From: Epiperipatus broadwayi
Lineage: Eukaryota > Onychophora > Udeonychophora > Euonychophora > Peripatidae
DNA: 64,000 bases
Direction: 5' to 3'
Assembly: GCA_028023455.1 (NCBI GenBank)
Contig: JAQFVV010000560.1
Span: 232,501 to 296,500 of the forward strand
Shown one piece after another: positions 38,850 through 52,149 of this stretch. The notes beneath the pieces are model-generated. The model was not told the origin of the DNA. It was given only the letters and a program-made list of their open reading frames with translations, and made no database searches. Numbering within the stretch: position 1 is the stretch's first letter; each line of letters opens with the position of its first letter. The translations under genes were made by a program, and so were the position numbers.

Positions 38850-39553
38850 AATCTGTCATGCAGATATCTTATACACTGTCACCATTCTTAATTTCACGAC
38901 TTGTTTATAAAAATATGCAATCATTAACTTCCCTGTTCTCCATTTGTCCTATGCTACCTGACATTTAACATTATCCTAAAGTCCCTCCCCACAATAGTTT
39001 GCTAATAGTGCTTGTTTGTATTCCTCAAAGTTTGTCAGTTATACTCCCATTGACTCCCACCAAATTTGTGCCTCATCCTGTTTATAGCTAAAGGCTATGC
39101 TAACTTTGACTGATTCACTGAAGTCATTAAATGAGAAAAACCATTCCAAGCTTTTAAGTTCCTAATCGGTCTTTCCTCTTTGTATTCCACAAAAGTTATT
39201 ATTTTTATAACTCAGTTTGTGATTTCCATTTCAGAAATGGATGATCTATCTATTCTTACTTAAAGAAAAAAAATTTCTTTTTATTCTTATTTTACACGAA
39301 TGTACAACCAATCCCCACATTGTTAGTTATATTGTTTGTACTGTTTTTCCTACTATCCTAATTCACATGGAATGTCATTTTTTCTTATTGTAATCATGAT
39401 TACACACTAATATGAAATTTCAACCATCTATTGGTTGTAATGATTTGAAACTTTCAGTTAGACAATACTAACAGGCTCTTTAAATCTAAATTAATTATGT
39501 TTTTTTCACTAATTGTCACCTGGGTCAGTTATGTCCCACATTGGTTATGCCAT
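38850..39553 (-). pseudogene. Gypsy-2 gag relic and leader
   Basis: On the minus strand, gag-like pieces such as EERPIRNLKAWNGF, FGGSQWEYN and TLRNTNKHY are visible in different frames, each short. Directly after the LTR (39553 downward) comes ATGGCATAACCAATG..., where a primer-binding site would be; I could not assign a tRNA. Confidence 0.55.
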
Positions 39554-40230
39554 TGTACCAACCACCTTCTTTCTTTATGTTTAAAAAAGAAAAATAAATC
39601 TTTTTTATATATTTATTTTCTTTTTTAAACTCTCACTGTCATTGAAGACTTCACGTCCATCATATGGAAATACTAATATGATTGGTAGCCAGCTACCAAT
39701 AATATCAACACTGTGCTATCAAATTATAACAAAAACCATCCAAACACTTTATTTATTTTTAAGGGAAAAAACCCTTTAGGTACCAGTCATTTAAAATGTA
39801 ATTAACATGCTTGCTTGACCATCAACAAATTAAGTATCTGCCCTGCTAGCCAGCTCTTTGGATTCTAGCTACTCGAAATTATCCACCCACATTATAAACC
39901 TCCATTTCTCAATTTCAATATCATAGTTATTTACTTATTAAACATTGGCATTATGCAAAATGTATTACCTAATATTTTTCCTTTCTTTTAATATTTGCTC
40001 AAATCACTAATGATAATTAAACATTTCTATACCCTGCTTTCTGTCTTTAATTCTCATTCTTGTCCCATAATAGAAATACGTACATACATTTTTGTAATAC
40101 ATCAAATATTTAATACATATTATCCTATACATTTAAATAATACAAGTAGAAATAAAAGCATATTTAATTAAAGTACACACACACCCTAATGGGATTTGAT
40201 TTTAACTGTCTGATTATGAAAGCTAATGTA

Positions 40231-40395
<165 letters not shown>

Positions 40396-40425
40396 TATTT
40401 ATTTTCAAAGCGCAGATGATTTGAA

Positions 40426-40464
40426 ATTAACTTACGAGAGAGTTGCACTCTCTCGTAAGTTAAT
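40426..40464. repeat. 17-bp perfect hairpin inside (TAA)n of the 5' LTR
   Basis: Arms ATTAACTTACGAGAGAG (40426-40442) and its exact complement (40448-40464) with a 5-nt loop. The ~70 bp segment 40391-40464 that contains it is absent from the 3' LTR. Confidence 0.92.
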
Positions 40465-41126
40465 AATAATAATAATAATAATCTAGAAAGTAATAGTTTT
40501 ATAAAGTTCAAAAGTTTTATATCACTGGATTTTAACAGCTATAATGAAAAGTTCAAACATAAAGGAAAATAAAATGATTTTACCTAAGATTTAAACAGAG
40601 TAACATATGCAAGAGAGAAATGTAGCTCTGATGATTCTGTTGCTCCAACCAGTTGATGATGATTCCTCAAAGGCTTTTTTTATTTTTTTTAGTGATGACA
40701 TATAAACTATTCTGGACATGGGCACCCCACTGATTCTCAGGTTCAAACAATCTTCTTCAAACTAACAGCAGGTGTTATTGCAGTGAAGGTTCAGGCCAGC
40801 TGCATTATTCGATGAGTTCAGCAACCCATATTTTTATTTAACAGAATCAACTTTGACTTATTTGATAAAATATTTTCAATATAATATAATAATATATTCT
40901 GATAATAATAATAATGATGATTTAAACAAGGACCCAGCTCTCCCTTACCTATCCAGTGTTTCCTTATCTTAAAATCCATCAGACATACTACTGCACTCCC
41001 ATTAAGTTTCTCTTTTTTTATTTTAGTGTATAAGATTCCTTCTTTTAGTTTATATTTTAATTAAATAATATTAATTAATCCTTTGTTTGTTACTTATCAC
41101 TAGCCATTGCAATTATATTTTTCTTT

Positions 41127-41127
<1 letters not shown>

Positions 41128-41161
<34 letters not shown>
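41128..41161. repeat. poly(T) run
   Basis: An uninterrupted run of about 34 T in the 5' LTR. The 3' LTR has short T runs at the same place (about 35035-35060). Confidence 0.95.
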
Positions 41162-41168
<7 letters not shown>

Positions 41169-41513
41169 AATTCTTTTATTTGCATTATCTTTCAAATCTA
41201 TTATGTTAAGAAAATTATTTTATTCTTAACATTTCTTATATATGCACACATACCATTACTTTAATATTATAAGACAAGAACGAAGCTATTTACTCCATAA
41301 ATAATTAATACTATTTATATTATAAATTAATAATAATATTAAAAAAATTTAACCACGTTCCTTTATCTATTCTTTATTTCTGAAATCTTTTCCACTGCTT
41401 TAATCGTTTATCTCAATAAAAAAAAACCACCCCTTGTACTTTTGTTCTTTTATTTTTCTAAAAAAAAAATTTAAACTTACGCATGATAAAGGCCATGTAA
41501 CTGTGTCAGTACA

Positions 41514-41993
41514 ACATATTATATATGTATTGTAACCAAATAAAAATGAATTTACAATGATAGTTGCTATAATTTATAATTAAATAAGAATGATGCTAAT
41601 ATAAAAATAAGAATATGGTAATATATATATCATGCTTTAGTTGAGCGTCCATTTGTAACTAATTAAATATAACACCATGACCCATTTGCAACTATCAAAA
41701 AAATTAATCCATTCACACTAATAATGAGATAAATAAATTAACCCATTTCTCCACACATAAAACAAAAAATGAAAATAAATCACTGTCATCATTTAACATT
41801 TAAAAAAATTCAATATTGGGAAGTCATTTTAACCAACAAAATATACTAGCCATTGCCATCAGATAAACCAATATTACCTATAGCAACTGAATAAAATTAC
41901 TGTGAAATCCATGGAGTGCATTATGTTTATCTCTAATAATAGGTTCTTTCAAAAAGAAATATTTCTCGTTTTTCTTTCCATATATATATATAT
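41514..41993. other. AT-rich DNA between Gypsy-2 and the next element
   Basis: No coding sequence. It ends in a short (TA)n run (41980-41993). Confidence 0.5.
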
Positions 41994-44900
41994 TGTAACC
42001 AACCGCTCACCCCTTCAACTATCCATCATGCCGAACCCGTTGCGGCACTATAAATTGTAACCGTAAATTGTGTGGTCCCAACTACATAACGCAAATGCAC
42101 TAAGAATCGTAACTTCTATCACTGATCAATTCCCGTTGCACATTGTCAGCTATTAAGAGCTGTATCCAAAAGCATATCATGCTATCTATTTTATGCATGA
42201 AAGACCACAATCAACATCTGGGGCAACTTACCACAGACCAAATTAATGATCTAACCTAAACATTTATGATTTAATTTGATCGCAGCCAGGATGTACCGCG
42301 AAGAACTACCCTAATATTATGGTAAAATACTTTAATCAAATTATAAGTGTAATGTTATTATTTTCAAACCTTAATTTGCAATTTTTATTGTATGAGACCC
42401 GATGGCTGACCATGTACAAGATGGCATAATTTGTGGAATTACATAAGATTATGAAATTTTAAATCATCTATATGATTTCTAATACAGATGCTAGTCCAGG
42501 TAAAGCTTTGCAATAAATAAACATAAATACTTGGGTTCCTTTTTATAGTTTACTATATTACTGAGACTCTTATTATACTGACGAATGACAATTTAAAAAC
42601 GTTAAGCAAAGATATTTAATCGTGTCATTATTTGGTAAATATGTTTACAAGCTTAATAATTAATTGATGTTGTATACTAGAATCAACTACGCAAAGCCAA
42701 AATGATGGAAAAGGTAAATGGGATTTTATTGTACCCCACACATCATAAACTACCAAAGACTAAAAGCATCAAATGATTTCTCAAAAATATCAATAAACTC
42801 TTATTTCATGTTGACGATAGTATGTATTTCAATGTATGCTCTATCCAAGGTTTATGATTTCTGATTTTAAGAATGACACCTAGCAACAGCACAGTAAGTT
42901 TAATTATAAATCAACTTTTATTTATAAAATTATGAATAATAAGTAATTAATTCCAATGTAATAATTAAAGACATAAATAAACAAATAAAATAAATAAATT
43001 ATAATTCCATCGACTTTCTTCAATAACATCTCATAGATATAGTTTTAAGAACCTAATCATACCTTATATTTTAATTTGATACAATGAATATTGAGAAAAT
43101 TATACTAAAGTCAGCATCAACTTATGAAATATTTAACGTCATTTCCAGATTCAATAAATCCATACCGTAAACTTATAATAATATAATAAATAATATTATG
43201 TCTGTAGGATTTAGCTATAATGCAATCATTTAATAAAGTGATAATTTAAACTTACACTCCGGTAAATAATAATCAACCAACAGTTAATTATTATGAAGTA
43301 ACTTGAATAGAATGTCCTGCTACAAGTTGATGATCTAACTTATAAATTATGCTTAAAAATGAAAGAAGATGATTTAGCAGATTAACTAAAATACATTGCC
43401 CAACTTATATCTATGAAGTAAAACATATTCCTGTGGATGTATTCATATACACGGAGGAATTAAATAACACTAAACGTTTTGTGGATTTATACACCATCAT
43501 AAAGCAATAAGTACAAGTACACCATTCCGCGGATTAACCACCAGCGCAAGAATGAGTGTAAAATACAAAATGGCAATAAAGTAATCTGCGGATTAACCAC
43601 CAGCACAGATTAATGCCCTTTACATTCTAAAACAACATTACTATTTACTTCACATTAAAGTGCAAAATCATCCCCTTCAGTTATTCTGATCACTCAGAAA
43701 ACACTAACACTCTAGCAAATGTGGGTTCTTGCATAATAAATGTTACGCTAACCAGGACAACTAATGTACTAACTTATCTTTCTTAAAATAAAACATGTGT
43801 ATTATAATATAAGTAATATTAGTATAGGAATATAAATCTGGAAAGACTAACAAAATAACTCACAAAGATTGATACATCTCATGAATTCATTCAGTACTTT
43901 TTAAGCTTTTTTGCAAGCGCTATTCTCTTAAATAAATATTTTATTCAACCCCTATTAATTTAAACTTAATAAAATATAACTTATGAACTTCACATGCAAG
44001 TTCATATAACTATAAAATTAAAGCAATGAATTATTCATCAAATACATAAAATTTAACAGGTGTGTGTATGATATAAATTAAACGTATCGCATTTTATAGT
44101 TCAACACATGAATTAGAGCAGGTGTGTGTATCACAATTTGGATTACATAGCATTTTATAACTCCAAATATGATCCGTAGAATCCAGGTACGATGTGTCGA
44201 ACAACATATACACGAAGTAATAGCTATAATTATAGTTAAAATCCATACATGCAATTTTATCCATTTGTATTAGTTATTATAGTCACTATTAGATTGACGA
44301 TTTTACGTGGCTCCATAAACAAGAAACAATTTCAAACATGACACGCAGAACTTAAATGAAAATGTTTTTCATAAGTTATTAATTTCTACATTTTTCTATT
44401 AAAATATTCCAAGTTTATCACATCCATGCTAATATTTATTCATCCACGTTTAAATCTAGGAATACTAATTATAGCAATTAATTTAATCATTTCAAACTGA
44501 TGTTAAAATTAGAAAATAGCTTTGATTATCTATTTTGAAGACGGTTTATTATCCAAATGTTAAACAATTTAACTAGCAAATATATGATTGGCATTGTAAA
44601 GTTAAATATCAATTAATACTATATTTTATTAGAATTAGAAATGGAAATTTTAAACTATATTGATAACTTTAACATTTTACTTCTGTAATTAAAATACTTA
44701 TTTAATTTTTCCAAATTGTAGAATAATAAACATTTTAAAACATACCAAACTCTTGCAATTAATTCTTTTAAACTGGGAAGCTCCGACATTTTAAAAATGT
44801 AATATTGGAAAATTGTTTGGTGATTTGATCCACTTGGCCAGCCGACTTGAACAGACTTTTTAAATTTAGCAATTCATCTTAATTTAATACCACTAGGCTA

Positions 44901-45419
44901 TTTTTACATTTATAGCAAATTTTGTGGTAATCCGTTTACTTATTAACTATTTTCAAATAAGCTTAGCAAATTTACACCATTTGCCTTTACCATTTTCTTT
45001 TCTTTCTCCCACCAAAAGCAAACTAACAGACGATCTTCTCTCAAATTCGCGCTCTTTTCTTTTATTACATTGAGACGCATACGTAATTACTGTATTTATT
45101 TTTAATAATTTATTTTAATTGAACAAATGGTTTTTTGTTAATTCAATAGAAATAATAATTTTTAAGATTACTTTAAACAAATAAAACAAAATATTATATT
45201 TTAATACTATTTTACCAAATTTAATGTGTTGTAAAATTTTAAAAGTTAAACATTTTGATATGAGTTAGCATATGGAAAGAAGTAAATTTAAATTTATTAA
45301 AATAATATAAGAAAGTAATCTGTTCAAAGTGCAAATCAAGCCAATCAAATCAAAAGAAGAAAGAAAAAATTTTATACCAGTTACATCAATTAATATATTT
45401 TATACTAAAATATATGGTT

Positions 45420-45422
<3 letters not shown>
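41994..45422 (+). mobile_element. 3.4 kb non-coding element with TGTAACC...GGTTACA ends inserted in (TA)n
   Basis: Begins TGTAACC at 41994 directly after (TA)n and ends GGTTACA at 45422 directly before (TA)n, a perfect 7-bp terminal inversion that also satisfies TG...CA. No open frame above 60 codons inside. It is less AT-rich than its surroundings at the left end (CCGAACCCGTTGCGGCACTATAAATTG). It contains internal short direct repeats: GCGGATTAACCACCAGC at 43529 and 43588, and CAGGTGTGTGTAT at about 44060 and 44120. A diverged partial copy lies at 57850-59760. It could be a very long solo LTR or a non-autonomous DNA transposon; I cannot decide. Strand is arbitrary. Confidence 0.6.

Positions 45423-45455
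<33 letters not shown>
45423..45455. repeat. (TA)n microsatellite
   Basis: TA array directly abutting the right end of the 3.4 kb element. Confidence 0.97.
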
Positions 45456-45457
<2 letters not shown>

Positions 45458-45475
45458 ACCATTCATGGTCACATG

Positions 45476-45598
45476 CACACACTGGCATTATTTATAATAA
45501 CTTTAAAAAATGTCAAAGAAAGTTAGTAAGTTGAAATCACACACTGGCCTTATTTATAATAACTTAAAAAATGTCAAAGGAAGTTAGTAAGTTGAAAA
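45476..45598 (+). repeat. 62-bp tandem duplication
   Basis: Two adjacent copies beginning CACACACTGGC and ending AGTTAGTAAGTTGAAA (45476-45537 and 45538-45598), with about four differences. Confidence 0.92.
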
Positions 45599-46122
45599 TA
45601 AAGACTTGATCACTTTTATTCAGCTTAGCTAAGTACATGTGTTTTCCATGGGTGACACTATATTGTTTTAAATCTAGATAAATAATATCTGTCTACAGTG
45701 TACTGGGTTCAAACCAATTCAGTACAATCTATAGTACACATGACTTAGATGACAAACAAACAAAAAATCACATTCTTATATTTTATCCATGTCAATAAAA
45801 TTATAAGATCCCAATACCATAAAATTTATATATCTAATACTCTCATAGATATTATCAGCTCAGCTTAAGTATATTGATGAACAGATGCAAGGATACTCTT
45901 ATTAATGGCTTCCAAACAAACATAGTGAAGACTATTACTTACATATATGGCCATTAAACCTAGTAACTTAATTTAATTATTTGTCATAATATAATGATGT
46001 TTATGATACCAGCCATTGCTTTTATAATGAACGCATAACAACAAATTTATCTTTATAAGATATAGGCACTTTCTTATAAACATCTCATGTTTAAACTGGG
46101 ATTTAATTATAACACTATTAAT
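45599..46122. other. AT-rich DNA, no gene seen
   Basis: No feature recognised. Confidence 0.5.
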
Positions 46123-46289
46123 AAAATATACAAACCATTATACAATTACAAATATCCAGTAACGCCCTCTGTTTAAAGATCTATATCTCAATAATAGCAA
46201 ACCTTAAAATGATACTATTATTGAGATATAGATCTTTAAACAGAGGGCATTACTGGATATTTGTAATTGTATAATGGTTTGTATATTTT
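46123..46289. repeat. near-perfect hairpin: 75-bp inverted repeat, 17-nt loop
   Basis: Arms 46123-46197 and 46215-46289 are reverse complements over 75 bp with one mismatch (the C/T difference in AACGCCCTCT versus AGAGGGCATT). This is the longest hairpin in the window. The arms are more complex than background and not a microsatellite. It may be a foldback transposon or a source of long hairpin RNA. No second copy is seen in the window. Confidence 0.95.
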
Positions 46290-46330
46290 CTATAATTATC
46301 TCAGTTAGTGTTAACAGTAACTTTCTTTTC

Positions 46331-46369
<39 letters not shown>

Positions 46370-46372
46370 TTT

Positions 46373-46431
<59 letters not shown>

Positions 46432-48189
46432 TTGGTTATATATCAAGAATAATCTTTAAACATCCTTAAAGGCAAATCAATATCCTATGCTTAACATTAA
46501 CAAGTGATGATGATCAATTAAAATGAGAGAATCATGAGAAGAAAAAAAAATCCACCAATATTAACAATAATAACTTGGAAACCAAATATGGTATAATTAT
46601 ATTTATTAACACTCTTCCTTTTTTTTATAAATTATAATACTAAATATACAATTGACTCAATTAAATATATAATTAAACAAAATATTATAATACTATATGC
46701 ATAACCAACTAATTTTATATGTATATATGCTCATGTTACTACATATTTTGAAATAAGTTAGCATAAAATAACAGAAAAATATCCTATTGAATGCTTATTC
46801 AAGATTTTCCCAACTTATTATATATCATATAGGTAAATTTCATTTATGTAATGTGTGTGTTTTTTTTCACTTTCATATATATGTGAAGTCCTGCTCTTTA
46901 ATTTTCTATCTTAAAATAACTATGCATAACTTATTTTTTTGTTGTTTGGTATAAGCAGTCATACACACACACACATACACACACACCCTGTGACATGTCA
47001 ACATATATTATATGAAAATGTGTACCCTTATATTATGGATTAATACATAAATTACATATATATATATATATATATAAAATATTGCAACCTTGAGCAAAAA
47101 TAAATTATAGCAAATTTATTATGCAAAAATTAATAATAATAACAAATATTATCAAGCATATATTGATAGTTTGCTCAATTATAACAATAAATAAAAACAA
47201 TAATAAAAAAAACATTTTAGTATTACAATATTTTAAAAAAAATATGTCAAAAGAATTATGAAAAATTAACTTTATGAGTATTAAACTGTGTGTGTAAAGT
47301 TATTTAGTATTGAGAATAACACAATCAATAAACCAACTCTCAATATTTAGATATAAAAAAGGAAAAAGAATGCTTGACTGAAGAAATTAAAGTTTACTTT
47401 TAATAAGTAAATTAAAAAAAAGTTGTTCATTAAATTTTAAAATTACCCGATCCAATCTCACTTCTTATTAATATCCCAAGTTCAAATATCAGACTGTTAT
47501 TTTATTTATAGCTCCCACTGATTGGTTTGCTTGTTTCTATCATGTGAAATGAGTTATTGCAGATACTTTTGATAAATCTGAACTGGTTGGTTTGCTTGTT
47601 CCTACCATTTTAAAGAAAAGTTACTACAGGCACCTTCGATAAATAGGAATAAAACTTAAAAAAAAAGATTTATACATTAATCGACATTGGCTGGATGGCT
47701 TTATACATCCTCTTCTTTCCTTTTTTCTCTCCATTCAAAGATGATTATCCTTTAATAGGCCAGGAGACAAAAAACAAGCCTCTCAAATAGCCTATGTGGT
47801 TGGTTTAAACTGGGCCATTCTTTTGTTATTATAGGCCAGTATATGAGTCTAAAGATAGATCAGAGAGCTAAGCCATAGATGTGAGGTCTCAAGGAACAAA
47901 AATGGCAAAATTAGCATGGCATCCTTATGGTTTCACAAACAGCCAAAATATGTATAAGTACTATTTTATATTATTTTACTGACTTCTTTTAAAGGATTTA
48001 ATTTAAATCCATCTCTTAAGACTAATTTTGCTGTGAAATTATATATATATATGGGTGCACATCCTCTTTTGTGCTGATTTTAAAGCAAGGGTCATATTTT
48101 CTTCTTTAATATTTTAAAGATAATAAAAATCAATAGCTAATTCTCAGCTTAAAAAAGTGGATCATTCCAGGTTGCTTTTCAAAATGTAT
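46290..48189. other. AT-rich DNA with simple repeats, no gene seen
   Basis: Contains (TA)n at 46338-46425 interrupted by a T-rich spacer, (AC)n at about 46962-46986, short (TA)n at 47057-47077, and a diverged 65-bp tandem duplication at 47518-47645. A less AT-rich stretch at 47700-47930 has no readable motif. Confidence 0.55.
47518..47645 (+). repeat. diverged 65-bp tandem duplication
   Basis: Two adjacent copies starting CTG(A/G)TTGGTTTGCTTGTT and ending (T/C)GATAAAT, with about 75% identity by eye. Confidence 0.7.
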
Positions 48190-48957
48190 ATATTAGTTTT
48201 TTTTATATAATTTGGTTGCATGGTTTGAATCTTTTATTAAGAAGAGAACAGCTTATGTAAAGTTTAAGAACAATTCTTTTAATCCATATTATTGTAATAT
48301 AGGAGTATCTCAGGGCAGTATCCTTGTACCATTATTGTTTAACATTTATATTGACGATTTGGGAGAGAGTTTAGGATTTTCACATATTTTATGTTATGCA
48401 GATGATTGTAAAATTTTTAGGAATATAAACTCAATTAATGATTGCATATTATTACAAAAATATTTTAATAATTTTGTGAAATGGTGTAGAGATAATAAAA
48501 TGGATATTAATATGGATAAGTGTTCAACAGTTTCTTATTCCAAAAAATCTGAAATGATAATTTGTCTTTATTATATTGAATATCATATTATAAAATTTGT
48601 TGATATTCAGAAAGACCTTGGAATTACTTTTGCAAGCAATGGATCATTTCATCATCATATTGAAAATGTAGTAAATAAGGCTTTTAAATTTATGGATATA
48701 ATTTTAAGGCATAGTAGACAATCTAGTAGTTTTACAAAATATAAATTATTTCTCTCTTTGGTTTTGACAATTTTAGAATATGGATCTGTTGTTTGGAATC
48801 CCAGTTCCAAACGAGATATTAAAATTCAATTGGTTTATGACAAATTTTTTAAGTACATTAAATTAAAAGACCATTATCTATCCCTATACATTAGAAGGAA
48901 AATGAGAGATCTTAAAATTTTATATAATCTTGTAAATCAAAAAAATTATATTAACTA
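48190..48957 (+). pseudogene. LINE reverse transcriptase fragment (Jockey superfamily), truncated at both ends
   Basis: An open frame of about 248 codons (from 48212) carries the C-terminal half of a LINE RT: GVSQGSILVPLLFNIYIDDL, then HILCYADDCKIF with the YADD aspartates intact, KWCRDNKMDINMDKC, LGITF, VVNKAFKFMD and LEYGSVVWNP. It lacks the endonuclease, the RT fingers and the end of the C-terminal domain. It is a different family from the LINE at 6.7 kb (YADD rather than FADD). At about 48955 it meets a Penelope fragment in the same orientation. Confidence 0.9.
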
Positions 48958-49508
48958 ACAAAATTTCAAATATTACTTGGAAAAGGGGTGTTACATTGAA
49001 TAATTTATTAAATAATCCAAATGAAGTTTTTAATAGAAGACTATTCCTGGTGTAGTATATTTTATTCCTTGTTTATTTCGTAAGAAGGTTTATATAGGTC
49101 AGAGTAGTTTGAGTTTAAATGAAAAAATAAAGGTTCATAAAAGTAGAGTTAAAAATAGATATCATAGTTCTGCTTTGTATGTCCATGAAAAAGATACAGG
49201 CCACACTATTGATTTGATGAAGCTAAGGTTGTCTTCTTTGAGAAAATTAAAATCAAAAGAAGAATTAAAGAGTCTTTATTATTGAAAATTTATTATTCTG
49301 AAGCAATTAACTTATTTAAGAGTTCTTTTAATATTAAGGGTGGATGGGAAGTGAATGGATTTGTGGGTAGTTTTTAATATTATATATATTGTGTAGTTTT
49401 TGTAGTTCTTTACACCTGAGAAGTCTGTTTGTAGCAGTGAAACCTTAGGTTGCGTGTTAATATTATTTTTATGCTGGTCTGGTTTAATTTTGGATTTTGG
49501 GATAGTTT

Positions 49509-49511
<3 letters not shown>
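48955..49511 (+). mobile_element. Penelope-like element, 5'-truncated copy 2 (GIY-YIG domain and 3' end)
   Basis: It begins in the linker (NITWKRGVTLNNLL, matching AWKKGSDLNSLL of copy 1). After a frameshift near 49048 it reads VYFIPC and KKVYIGQSSLSLNEKIKVH, the GIY-YIG core with one Cys of the CxC pair lost. It then gives YHSSALYVHEKDTGH and stops near 49285. The 3' UTR matches copy 1, and the copy ends at (TA)n. It is the same family as 10918-11673. Confidence 0.84.

Positions 49512-49597
<86 letters not shown>
49512..49597. repeat. (TA)n microsatellite at Penelope copy 2 end
   Basis: About 85 bp of TA repeats directly after the Penelope 3' UTR. Confidence 0.97.
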
Positions 49598-49605
<8 letters not shown>

Positions 49606-51108
49606 TTGAAACAGTAAGATTCATATTCGAATCTTAAGTTTCACCTTTTTCTGTTGTCTCTCACTGACCGGTCTATCCCGCCCAAATTTAAACTTTTTGG
49701 TATCGAATTGTGTGTGTAGCAATATTAAAAATGGATAAATATATGTATAATTCAGCATAAACATGCACACATTTCGATATCAAATTAAAGGCAATAAATG
49801 GGGATAAAATAATATAATTCAGATTTCTTTTAGTTATATAATTTTGTATAATTTTAATCATTTATTTTGGATTATAAAGTTCATATGTATTGCTTTGTTT
49901 AAATTTCGTTTAATAATAATTCTAAAAAAATATCTGATATAATATTTAATTAAAAGTTAAAATAATCTTATGTTCCCTTTTTGTTTTTGAAATTTAAAAG
50001 CATTGGTCAGTGATAGATAATAGATTAATTAAAGAAAAATTCCCCAAAATGTAATTAGTAAATGTAAAATGTAAACAATAGAACAGCAGCTTTCTTTAAT
50101 TAAAAACCAACAAAATGCATTGATCATCCTCAGGGCAGATTAAGTAGAACCTAAAAATACCTTTACAAAAATGTGAAAGATCAAGATGAAAAAAGAGGCC
50201 ATCTTAGACTTGCTGGAGACATTCACTTAAACTTTAGCTTTGCTCTCGAGCACTGAGAGTCTCCAAAATATAAAAATAATTTGTTCCTGCCAAGGTGTGA
50301 CCGAGTAAAGCACCTAGACTATTCTCCATCGGGATATGGCCTATCGGATGCTGAACTTTCCATTGCCCGTCATAAATTCACCATGAAGATCTGCTGCCTG
50401 AAATAAATGAAAAACCTGCTGCTGCTGTGAAATTAAATGAAATATCTAAATACAAGAAAGACTTGCCTCTCATGAACTTTTTGCTGCTAAACTCATGGAA
50501 TCAGAAAACTTCTTCTAAAACAGGTACCTGTCTGTGTTCAAACTCTAGAGTACTCTAATAACATGCTATAGCTATTCTTCATATTACTTATCTAAATTAT
50601 AAAATGTAAAAACTATCATTTGTATAACTAAAATTGAATAATTAATGTAATGTGTAAATGTCTCTAATAATCTAGCTTACCTCACTCTATCTTTCTTGGG
50701 TGCGTATTTCTATAATCTACATTTTTATCTATAGTTATTATTTAATTATTGCATGCTCATAATTGTCTCAATTTTCAAAGTTTAAATCTATGATCACTTA
50801 AAACAATGAATGCGTGTCAAATTTTCATTAATATTTACTTTCCTAAATAACTTAACTTTCATATAAATTGACACACATTCAGTGCATCATTTATTGTAAT
50901 GCAGTGTCTACTACTTCACAAATGGCTCGCATATTAGTTGTAATAACTCCCAGTTTATATAGGTTTTGTATTTATTAAATCTTAATGAATAATTCCATAA
51001 AATTACATTTCTTTGAGAGTCACCAATGTTCTTTAGTAAATGTTGATAATGTAGGGCCGAATTAGAAATCTATTTAAATCTTATCATAATCATTTATACT
51101 TATACATG
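49598..51108. other. intergenic DNA with a less AT-rich island at 50150-50530
   Basis: Mostly AT-rich. The island 50150-50530 has better base complexity, and in one frame reads GHLRLAGDIHLNFSFALEH then HLDYSPSGYGLSDAELSIAR. This may be a fragment of an unrecognised element gene; I do not recognise it. The rest is featureless. Confidence 0.4.
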
Positions 51109-52149
51109 TGTTACGTTTTAAAGACGCGATGATCTATTCCGCCATAAATATTCCGGATTTTTCAGGGTTGAAATTAACCCACACAAGCGGACATAATAAA
51201 TGCTCCCATAGGATTTGACCTGCCATGCAGTCAGCCGGGAAATTGCGACACGTACTGCTTGTCCCTGGTTATGCATATGTGACACCTTACTTCGTCGGGT
51301 CGAGGCAGAGACCAGCCTGGCAGCTTTATAAACTCATTCGCGGCATAAGCAGTTTCGATATACTGCCATTCTGTATCGCCTTTCTAAAGCTTACCACGTG
51401 TTCCTTTACTTAGTTTTATTATTCTATATATCACTCCGCCTCTGCATTATCTTCATAATTCACTCTCAAATAAATGTTTGCCCTTAGTTATAAAATAAAT
51501 AGTTTAATTAAATAAATATATGTCCACCGCCACTCTTAAATCTTACTTTTAGACTCTTGCATTGCAAAGGTATAAATTCCCCAAGGCATGCATTAGAAAT
51601 ACTTACTCGAGAATTTTAGGTAGCTAGATTACGCAAACAAATAAGTGAATTTTTTTTGTAAACATTTCTATATCGGAAATATCGCTACTGAAATCCTCAA
51701 TATAAAATAATGTCTAAATAAATAAATGTATTCTTTAAAATATAATCATGTCACAAATTCCACTACTGAAGCTTTGAATCCTTAAAATCTTAATAGTAAA
51801 TGATTTTATTAAAATGTATTATTTTAAACTATACATCTGCAGTTATGTTTTATATATTCGATACCCATTCTATATAATATTTCCTCAATTATGTAAATAT
51901 GAATGTTTAATTAATATTAGTTTGATTATTGGCTAACTCGAGAATAAAATCATGAATCTCTTGCATATCTCTGACCACCATGCCTAAGGAAATATTTACT
52001 AATGTCGCATCAGATGCATTGTTTCATGGATTGTATTGTGGAACCAATAAACTATGTTCGAACTCAGTACCACGGGTGGCTTCGCTACTCGATGGTGCTG
52101 CTGTTCTGTATGGTGGTCAAATTCTGCACTATGTTTATGAGTCACTGTT

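Noticed and set aside
51225-51413. 62-codon frame as a small gene
   Set aside because: Falls in the candidate solo LTR where stops are rarer because of the higher GC content.
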